A stretch of 19,344 nt of DNA. Source: Caryophanales bacterium UBA6769. Its GTDB lineage: Bacteria > Bacillota > Bacilli > Bacillales > UBA6769. The notes under the pieces are model-generated. The model did not search any database. It was not told the origin of the DNA and saw only the letters and a program-made list of their open reading frames with translations. Position 1 is the stretch's first letter. Each line of letters begins with the position of its first letter. Made by a program: the position numbers and the translations under genes. Shown in pieces: positions 14,058 to 19,344 of this stretch. The DNA is taken from positions 30,433 to 49,776 of the forward strand of contig DKGN01000014.1 in the NCBI GenBank assembly GCA_002453275.1, read 5' to 3'.

Positions 14058-14071
14058 TGGAAACGCTTACA
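14058..14071 (-). promoter_or_regulatory. CcpA cre site, binding-protein copy 3
   Basis: TGTAAGCGTTTCCA on the minus strand matches TGNAANCGNTNNCA at all fixed positions. It begins about six bases after the -10 box, overlapping the transcription start, a position associated with CcpA repression. Confidence 0.78.
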
Positions 14072-14076
14072 TATTT

Positions 14077-14105
14077 ATCTTAGTCGATACTTTCCCTTTT
14101 GTAAA
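14077..14105 (-). promoter_or_regulatory. SigA promoter of binding-protein copy 3
   Basis: The -35 box TTTACA (14100-14105) and -10 box TAAGAT (14077-14082) are 17 bp apart on the minus strand, directly upstream of the cre site. The -10 is a 4-of-6 match. Confidence 0.58.
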
Positions 14106-14178
14106 TACTTATTATTATAAATATATTCTAACTTAATAATTTTATAAAGATTCAGTTATTATATTGAGAAAATTTAAC

Positions 14179-14943
14179 TTAAAAGAGTTGACTGTTAAAA
14201 GATTGTCCCCCATCGATCGTTATACATTCGCCATTAATATATGAAGCCTCTTCTGATAGTAAAAAAGCTGCAAGCTGTGCAATTTCTTCCGGGGTGCCTA
14301 GCCTTTTCAGTGGCACACTGTGGATCGTACGTTTTTCTGCTTCCTTGGAAGCAAACAGCCGATCTGCCCCTCCCGTTCGCTCAATCGGTCCTGGAGCAAT
14401 CGCATTTGCGCGGATACCGTACATAGATCCCCATTCAATCGCTAACGTGCGTGTCATTGCAAGCACTCCTGCTTTTGCGCTTGCTGAATGGATGACAAAT
14501 GGTCCAGCACCCCATGCATATGTAGCTACCATGTTAATAATTGAACCTTTCTGTTTGTTCTCAATCCAATCTGTTCCAACTGCATGTGAACAATAAAATG
14601 TTCCATTTAAGACAATATCAATGACTGCATTCCAACCATTTACTGATAAGTCTTTCGTTTGTACGATAAAGTTCCCTGCAGCATTGTTAATGAGATGATC
14701 AATCTTACCGAAGGCTTCTTTCGTCTCTGTGACCATTCGAGTTGCATCGTCAGGGTTTCTAACGTCCATTTGTACACAAAGTATTTGCTCAGCAGAACCT
14801 TCTATTTCATTCTTGGCTTCTTCTAACTTTTCAAGCTTACGACCTGTTATCGCTACATTTGCACCTTTCTCTGCAAATAGTTTTGCCATAGCAAGTCCCA
14901 TGCCACTTGAACCACCTGTGATAATGACAGTTTGTCCTTTCAT
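14179..14943 (-). CDS. fadH: 2,4-dienoyl-CoA reductase (FadH), short-chain dehydrogenase family
   Basis: A 254-residue cytosolic short-chain dehydrogenase, the same length as Bacillus subtilis FadH (YkuF) as I recall it. It reduces 2,4-dienoyl-CoA with NADPH during beta-oxidation of unsaturated fatty acids. The Rossmann motif TGGSSGMG is at 9-16 and Arg35 in TGRKLEKL suits NADPH. The classical YxxxK tyrosine is replaced by Ser153; instead Tyr142 and Lys157 stand 15 residues apart, as in mammalian DECR1, in the family segment SASAKAGV. NAIAPGPIERTGGADRL is also characteristic. GGGAGG lies five bases before the ATG. A perfect -10 box TATAAT lies at 14973-14978 on the minus strand, but I see no good -35. 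No clear terminator follows, so some read-through into the binding-protein gene downstream is possible. Confidence 0.88.
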   Translation of the reverse strand: MKGQTVIITGGSSGMGLAMAKLFAEKGANVAITGRKLEKLEEAKNEIEGSAEQILCVQMDVRNPDDATRMVTETKEAFGKIDHLINNAAGNFIVQTKDLSVNGWNAVIDIVLNGTFYCSHAVGTDWIENKQKGSIINMVATYAWGAGPFVIHSASAKAGVLAMTRTLAIEWGSMYGIRANAIAPGPIERTGGADRLFASKEAEKRTIHSVPLKRLGTPEEIAQLAAFLLSEEASYINGECITIDGGQSFNSQLF

Positions 14944-14972
14944 TTTTTCCTCCCTAACATCTAATTAATGTA

Positions 14973-14978
14973 ATTATA
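14973..14978 (-). promoter_or_regulatory. Candidate -10 box for fadH
   Basis: TATAAT, a perfect -10 hexamer on the minus strand, lies 30 bp before the fadH start. The matching -35 is poor, so the promoter may need an activator or may be weak. The rest of the 14944-15203 gap between the divergent genes is AT-rich without other clear signals, apart from a TATAAT at 15140-15145 on the plus strand that may serve the ytzI-like gene. Confidence 0.4.
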
Positions 14979-15203
14979 TCACTTTTCTAAAACTTTAGGT
15001 AATATTCTCTTTTCACTACGTAAAATTCTTGTCGAAGAAGGAAGCTAAAAATATGGCGTGTTTTCCACGATTGAAGTAATAAAAAGTGTCAATTACTTGA
15101 ACATTGTTATTTCACTACCTAGAATGGTGGTAATTGTTCTATAATATAGAGTATATAGATGAAAACCCTAACAGAATGAATATGTATGGATCGGAGGGGT
15201 ATT

Positions 15204-15386
15204 ATGTCGGCAACGACAGTAATCGTCATCTCAGTCATCATTACAATTCTCGTTTTATGGGCAAGTGTCTGGGTTGTTGTAAAAGGATACGCCTATAAAC
15301 ATACCGTTGATAGTGACGATACAGATGTACACAATAATGTTGAAGGTAAGTCTAGCCATCATTCATATCAAGACAACAAGGCTTGA
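15204..15386 (+). CDS. ytzI: YtzI-like small membrane protein
   Basis: A 60-residue peptide with one N-terminal transmembrane helix at about residues 3-25 (hydrophobic run ending WVVVKGYAYKH), then a short polar, Asp/His/Asn-rich tail. The sequence KGYAYKHTVD after the helix is what I remember as the conserved core of the Bacillus YtzI family, whose function is unknown. The ATG at 15204 is chosen because GGAGGGG precedes it by four bases; an in-frame start six codons upstream would put this site inside the gene. It is a single gene on the plus strand with a possible -10 (TATAAT, 15140-15145). Its stop codon lies within its own terminator hairpin. Confidence 0.65.
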   Translation: MSATTVIVISVIITILVLWASVWVVVKGYAYKHTVDSDDTDVHNNVEGKSSHHSYQDNKA

Positions 15387-15411
15387 GCGTCTCGGCGCCC
15401 AAGCCTTTTGC
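15377..15411 (+). terminator. Terminator shared by the ytzI-like gene and the cys operon
   Basis: AAGGCTTG (15378-15385) pairs with CAAGCCTT (15400-15407), with an inner GCG/CGC extension, followed by a T-rich tail in the plus direction. It contains the ytzI-like stop codon. The same hairpin lies just beyond cysC on the minus strand, where its tail is less T-rich, and may end that operon too. Confidence 0.75.
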
Positions 15412-15418
15412 TTTTCTG

Positions 15419-16018
15419 TTAAATAATTTCTTTTTTTCGTAAATACGAGACAATTAAATTTGACGCCTTCTCAATTGAAACTTCTTCAGTATCGATGACA
15501 ATTTCTGGATTTACCGGCGCTTCATATGGAGAGCTGATTCCCGTAAATTCCCCAATTTCACCATTTCTTGCTTTTTTATATAACCCTTTTGGATCCCTCT
15601 GTTCACAGACTTCTAGTGCACACTTGACGTAAACTTCAATAAATTCCCCAGTTTGAAATAACTGCCTCACATTTTCACGGTCCTCTTGAAACGGAGAAAT
15701 GAATGCGGTTAATGTCACAACCCCACTATCAACAAAGAGTTTGGCTACTTCTCCAATTCGACGAATGTTTTCCTTCCGATCACTTTCACTAAAGCCTAAA
15801 CCTTTATTTAATCCGTGACGAATATTATCGCCATCAAGAACATAGCTACTAATTTTCTCTTGATACAATTGATAATCAACTGCATTCGCTAACGTTGATT
15901 TGCCTGCACCGGATAAACCCGTTAACCAAATAACGGCACTGCGATGCTGATGTAACTGAAATCGATCCTCTCTCGTAAGCATCGTATCGTGCCACGTAAT
16001 ATTTTCCGTTATTGACAT
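15419..16018 (-). CDS. cysC: Adenylylsulfate (APS) kinase
   Basis: This 199-residue cytosolic kinase phosphorylates APS to PAPS with ATP, the second activation step of assimilatory sulfate reduction. The P-loop GLSGAGKS is at 34-41, the APS-binding DGDNIRHGLN at 62-71, and the conserved FISPF segment with its Ser at 108. The C-terminal region has the usual KGLYKKARNGEI and SPYEAP motifs. The start has AGGGGG about eight bases upstream. It lies 26 bp after sat and is the last gene of the operon before a terminator; in Bacillus subtilis the operon continues with siroheme genes, which are absent here. Confidence 0.95.
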   Translation of the reverse strand: MSITENITWHDTMLTREDRFQLHQHRSAVIWLTGLSGAGKSTLANAVDYQLYQEKISSYVLDGDNIRHGLNKGLGFSESDRKENIRRIGEVAKLFVDSGVVTLTAFISPFQEDRENVRQLFQTGEFIEVYVKCALEVCEQRDPKGLYKKARNGEIGEFTGISSPYEAPVNPEIVIDTEEVSIEKASNLIVSYLRKKEII

Positions 16019-16044
16019 AAATGAAGCCCCCTACACTTTCGCTT

Positions 16045-17172
16045 CTAATTTTCCTTTTCATTCATTAACACATTAATGACTTCAGGACGACTAAATTCCT
16101 TTGGAGGAAATTCTCCGTTTTTCAACATTTGTCTTACTTTTGTTCCTGACAGTAGAACATGGTCAGCTTGAGTGTGTGGACATGTTTTTTCCGAAGCCAT
16201 ATTGCCACACGCTTTACAGTAAAAACTATGTTCAAATTTTAATATATGAATACCTAACTCATGTTCATATTGAGCAACAAGTTGTTGAGCTTCATACGTT
16301 CCATAGTAATCTCCGACACCTGCATGATCACGTCCAACGATAAAATGAGTGCAGCCAAAGTTTTTACGAACGATAGCATGGAATATCGCCTCACGCGGTC
16401 CCGCATAGCGCATTGCAGCTGGAAACACAGCTAAACAGACACGATTTTTCGGATAATATCGATCCAATAACACTTCATAGCTTCTCATACGGAGTGAAGC
16501 TGGAATATCGTCTGCTTTTGTTTCACCGATAAGTGGATGTAACAGCAATCCATCCACAATTTCCAGTGCTGCTTTTTGAATATATTCATGGGCGCGATGA
16601 ACGGGGTTTCGAGTTTGAAAACCAACGATAGTTTTCCAGCCTAATTCTTCAAAGAGTGCCCTCGTATCCTTCGGATCTAAATGATAATTTTCGAAAGTTT
16701 GTGCTAGTCTATTTATAAGCGTAATTGGACCTGCAATATAATAGTTCGGGCGTTCATATAATTTTTTGACGCCAGGATGCCGCTCATCTATCGTCCCAAA
16801 AACCGATTGAGCCTCGACTGCTTTATCCGGCTCATATATATCGATCACGTTTAACACACCATAATGAACACCGTCATATACAAGTCGCACATCATCCCCA
16901 ATTTGAAGCTGACTTGCCGTTCTCTCATCAACAGGAAGAGTGATTGGTATACTCCAAACGATCCCATTTTTTAAGCGTGTTTTTTCAAGAACAGAATTGT
17001 AATTTTCTTCGTCCATGTACCCTGTTAACGGACTATATGCACCTGTTGCAATCATTTCCAAATCAGCTAATGCCATTTGATCTAGCTCGATTTCATGGAA
17101 AATGGTTTTTATATTCACATTACGATCAATTCGTTGAATAAGCTGACCACCATAAGGTGCCGTTTTTGTCAT
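16045..17172 (-). CDS. sat: Sulfate adenylyltransferase (ATP sulfurylase)
   Basis: A 375-residue single-domain ATP sulfurylase that makes APS from sulfate and ATP. The catalytic motif QTRNPVHRAHE is at 186-196 and the second nucleotide motif GRDHAGVG at 280-287. A zinc-binding cluster, C319, C322, C331 and H333 (YCKACG...CPH), is visible as in other bacterial and archaeal homomeric Sat enzymes. AGGAGAGG lies just upstream of the ATG, which overlaps the cysP stop as ATGA, so translation is probably coupled. No APS kinase domain is fused, consistent with the separate cysC downstream. Confidence 0.95.
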   Translation of the reverse strand: MTKTAPYGGQLIQRIDRNVNIKTIFHEIELDQMALADLEMIATGAYSPLTGYMDEENYNSVLEKTRLKNGIVWSIPITLPVDERTASQLQIGDDVRLVYDGVHYGVLNVIDIYEPDKAVEAQSVFGTIDERHPGVKKLYERPNYYIAGPITLINRLAQTFENYHLDPKDTRALFEELGWKTIVGFQTRNPVHRAHEYIQKAALEIVDGLLLHPLIGETKADDIPASLRMRSYEVLLDRYYPKNRVCLAVFPAAMRYAGPREAIFHAIVRKNFGCTHFIVGRDHAGVGDYYGTYEAQQLVAQYEHELGIHILKFEHSFYCKACGNMASEKTCPHTQADHVLLSGTKVRQMLKNGEFPPKEFSRPEVINVLMNEKEN

Positions 17173-18239
17173 TTCCTATCCTCTCCTGTTTTAAACTTTT
17201 CGTTTTTCGTTACCCTCATAAGATGCATTGTTCCAGTCACAGCAACTAACATGCTGACGAGCACGAACAATGTGTACAAATCTTTATCTAATAATATTTT
17301 TACAAGACTATAAGAGATAACAAGAGAAAACATTGGAGATACGAGCCAAACAATCATAATTTTTTTTATAATATGTTGTTTAAAAATGGCTCTGCCCGTT
17401 TTTGATAAGCCAATACCGAGAATTCCAGTTGTCGTAATTTGTGTCATTGGAACTGGAATTCCATAAAGTGAGGCCACGATAACGAGTGCCGCACTTGAGC
17501 TTGAAATTGTAATCCCTTGTAAAAGAGAAAGGTTCGTAATTTTTTTTCCATTCGTTTCGATTACTTTACCTCCGAGAAATGCAGCTCCAAGCGCAACAAA
17601 GATCCCGCCAACAATCATTCCTTCTTTTACTGAAAGCAAGCCTGCTCCAACGAGAGGACCAAATGCATTTGCCGCATTATTCATCCCAGCCGAGAATGCT
17701 TCTAAAAAACCTGCCACAATAATGAAGCAAATAAGCCATTTCTGAAATTGTTTATCATGAAGGCTCAGAAATCGTCTCTCAAGAAAGATAATTATTTTTC
17801 CAAATGAAAATGCAAGAATAAAAGCAACGATTGGAATAACAAGCCACCACGTGACAATGTGAAATAAATTTTTTAAATATAGAGAATGATAGGCAATTCC
17901 AACACCGACGACCGAGCCTACCGTTACCTCACTTGTTGACAGTGGGGTTCCAAGTAAGTTTGCAATGAACAACGTGAATGTAGCTCCAAACAGAATGATG
18001 ACAGTGATTTTTATTGTCATTAAATTCGTTGGAATGAGACCTGAACCAATTGTTTTAATAACTTCTCCGCCACCAAGGGAAGCGCCCAAATATACACCAG
18101 CTGCGCTAATCAACAAGGCTAGTTTTCGCCATTTAACAGCCCCTGAACCATAAGCAATCCCCATTGATGCAGCTGCACCACTTGCTCCAATATTCATTGC
18201 GAAAAATACTGCAACTGCAAATGCTAAAGCTATGAACAT
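17169..18239 (-). CDS. cysP: CysP sulfate permease (PiT family)
   Basis: A 356-residue membrane protein of the phosphate-transporter (PiT) family, close in length and motifs to Bacillus subtilis CysP, which imports sulfate. The two inverted half-repeats are visible: AMNIGASGAAASMG near the N-terminus and SAGMNNAANAFGPLVGAG in the middle. NLLGTPLSTSEVTVG and ETNGKKITNL are further family motifs, and about ten to eleven hydrophobic segments can be counted. Its place between cysH and sat favours sulfate over phosphate as substrate. The ATG at 18239 is the only reasonable in-frame start, since stop codons lie just before it, but GAGGA directly abuts it, an unusually short ribosome spacing. It starts 21 bp after cysH. 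Confidence 0.92.
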   Translation of the reverse strand: MFIALAFAVAVFFAMNIGASGAAASMGIAYGSGAVKWRKLALLISAAGVYLGASLGGGEVIKTIGSGLIPTNLMTIKITVIILFGATFTLFIANLLGTPLSTSEVTVGSVVGVGIAYHSLYLKNLFHIVTWWLVIPIVAFILAFSFGKIIIFLERRFLSLHDKQFQKWLICFIIVAGFLEAFSAGMNNAANAFGPLVGAGLLSVKEGMIVGGIFVALGAAFLGGKVIETNGKKITNLSLLQGITISSSSAALVIVASLYGIPVPMTQITTTGILGIGLSKTGRAIFKQHIIKKIMIVWLVSPMFSLVISYSLVKILLDKDLYTLFVLVSMLVAVTGTMHLMRVTKNEKFKTGEDRK

Positions 18240-18260
18240 TCCTCATCACAAACTCTCTAG

Positions 18261-18971
18261 TCAAAATGTATGGATGCCACATTCGGTTTTGTCAAAATTT
18301 GTCCATCGACCTGAACGAGGATCATTTGGGTCTGATGCTGGTAAAGTACAAACTGCACAACCGATGCTCGGATAACCTTGATCATGCAGGACGTTATAAT
18401 CCAATTGATGCAATTTTACATACATCCAAATTTCATCTATTTTCCAGTAAATGAGTGGGCATACTTTAATTGATTGAAATTTTTCATCTTTGTTAATGTA
18501 ATTTGTCTGTTGTCGAGATTTTGATTGCTCTCGTCTAATCCCGGAAATCCATGCAGGATACCGTGATAAAGCATTTTCCAACGGTTCAACCTTACGAAGA
18601 TAACAGCATCGATTTGGTTCGGTTTTCCATAATTCTTCCCCATGTACATCTGCTTGTTGAGAAAGCGTTAGTTCTGGCTTCAACATTTCGATCTTGAGCT
18701 CTGGATAACGTTGTTGAACCTTGTCTATAAGCTTGTATGTTTCCTGAAAATGTAAACCAGTATCTAAAAAGAGAATGTGTGCATCTCGTTTCACTTTATA
18801 AATTAAATCAATTAGCACGATTCCCTCAATCCCAAAGCTACACGCATAAACAATGTCATTTCCATATTCGTGAAATGCCCATTTTAAAACATCAAGACTA
18901 TCTTTAAAGGAATTTTCAAGTTTTTTCACTTCTTCATCATTCCATGCTGCATAACTCAATGTGTTGCCCAT
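18261..18971 (-). CDS. cysH: Phosphoadenylyl/adenylylsulfate reductase
   Basis: A 236-residue reductase that converts PAPS and/or APS to sulfite using thioredoxin. The substrate-binding FSFGIEG-like loop (YACSFGIEG at 42-50) and LDTGLHF at 69-75 are present. Four cysteines in CCYLRK (122, 123) and CAVC (205, 208) form the 4Fe-4S pattern of APS reductases and the dual-specificity Bacillus enzyme; the enterobacterial PAPS-only type lacks them. The catalytic Cys231 sits in the C-terminal KTECGIH motif. AAAGGGG precedes the ATG by about seven bases. It is the first gene of cysH-cysP-sat-cysC. Because cysC is present, PAPS can be made, but the cluster ligands suggest APS is also accepted. Confidence 0.94.
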   Translation of the reverse strand: MGNTLSYAAWNDEEVKKLENSFKDSLDVLKWAFHEYGNDIVYACSFGIEGIVLIDLIYKVKRDAHILFLDTGLHFQETYKLIDKVQQRYPELKIEMLKPELTLSQQADVHGEELWKTEPNRCCYLRKVEPLENALSRYPAWISGIRREQSKSRQQTNYINKDEKFQSIKVCPLIYWKIDEIWMYVKLHQLDYNVLHDQGYPSIGCAVCTLPASDPNDPRSGRWTNFDKTECGIHTF

Positions 18972-19154
18972 TGAAATCCCCTTTCAAACAAAAAAATCCA
19001 ATACACTAGGCTGAAATATACTATTAAATAAATGTCTATTATGTTCCAAGATCTATAAGCCAACTAGCCCAAACCCTTCAAAATTTCACTTCATGTAGGC
19101 CATGTTGCTTCTTCAATCAATCAGTTGGATGATACTGTGCGGCTATGATATCTG

Positions 19155-19312
19155 ACCGCTTCGGCAGGCGCTTTCCATGGGCAACGCTTCAACTCCGAAG
19201 TACAGACGTACGAGTGCAGAATTCAGTACGCCACCTAAAAACCTCACGTCCTGTGAGAACGGTGGCACTCACACATCCTGTGTTTCGCAGGACCCAAACA
19301 ATGCTTCGCCGC
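19155..19312. repeat. Structured intergenic element resembling a dispersed Bacillaceae repeat
   Basis: This part of the geneless right end (18972-19344) is less AT-rich than the other gaps and full of inverted repeats. GCCACC (19230-19235) pairs with GGTGGC (19261-19266), enclosing CTCAC (19243-19247) with GTGAG (19253-19257); TCCTGTG (19276-19282) pairs with CGCAGGA (19286-19292) around a TTT loop. Segments such as CGCTTTCCATGGGCA, GCTTCAACTCC and TTTCGCAGGA resemble, from memory, a degenerate dispersed repeat common between Bacillus genes. I see no plausible gene in it. The remainder of the gap (18990-19155) is AT-rich cysH upstream DNA without a promoter I would defend. Confidence 0.5.
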
Positions 19313-19344
19313 GTAGACTGTACTGAGAGTAAACTGGGAACAAT

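Noticed and set aside
18972..19160. Possible S-box (SAM) riboswitch, T-box or CymR site upstream of cysH
   Set aside because: None of the conserved S-box or T-box core sequences are present on the minus strand. A TTGGAACATAATAG stretch recalls part of a CymR box but lacks the required flanks.
1..19344. Defence system, prophage, transposon, CRISPR or RNA genes
   Set aside because: I found no transposase, integrase, nuclease, regular direct-repeat array, tRNA or rRNA sequence in the window.

Overview
The window looks like a chromosomal segment of a low-GC Gram-positive bacterium of the Bacillaceae. The evidence is AT-rich intergenic DNA, strong GGAGG-type ribosome binding sites, GTG and TTG starts, SigA-type promoters, U-tailed hairpin terminators, exact CcpA cre matches, and genes familiar from Bacillus (an Nfu-N/HEAT protein of the YpgR/CvfC type, a YtzI-like peptide, FadH, and cysH-cysP-sat-cysC in the Bacillus subtilis order). 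The genus cannot be fixed from sequence alone. Nearly all genes are on the minus strand; only a class II aldolase/adducin-family gene and the ytzI-like gene are on the plus strand.

From left to right: (1) 42-3169 holds an Nfu-N/HEAT protein, an AMP-forming acyl-CoA ligase and a small IDEAL-domain protein. (2) 3353-4561 holds a class II aldolase/adducin-family protein facing a PaaI-type hotdog thioesterase, with a shared terminator between them. (3) 4642-13986 is the core: a tightly packed operon of acyl-CoA ligase, livH, livM, livG and livF, flanked by three paralogous lipoprotein substrate-binding proteins, one downstream and two upstream. (4) 14179-14943 is a 2,4-dienoyl-CoA reductase (FadH). 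(5) 15204-15386 is a small membrane peptide. (6) 15419-18971 is the assimilatory sulfate operon cysH-cysP-sat-cysC. (7) 18972-19344 has no gene but carries a structured sequence resembling a dispersed Bacillaceae intergenic repeat.

The core can be read as an uptake-and-activation module. Surface lipoproteins capture a small organic acid or similar ligand, the LivHMGF-type ABC transporter imports it, and the ligase made from the same transcript converts it to a CoA thioester. Another ligase, a thioesterase and FadH nearby suggest acyl-CoA catabolism. The ligand cannot be read from the sequence, and the usual annotation of branched-chain amino acid transport is doubtful because of the co-transcribed ligase.

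The most unusual signals are regulatory. The ligase/transporter operon and the middle binding-protein gene carry related palindromes of the TetR operator kind. The two upstream binding-protein genes have exact cre matches in their promoter or leader regions. All three binding-protein leaders contain a strong extra Shine-Dalgarno sequence 50-85 nt upstream of the real one, with no credible reading frame behind it. This resembles the mRNA-stabilising 'STAB-SD' elements known from Bacillus leaders. I see no phage, insertion sequence, CRISPR array, tRNA or rRNA.
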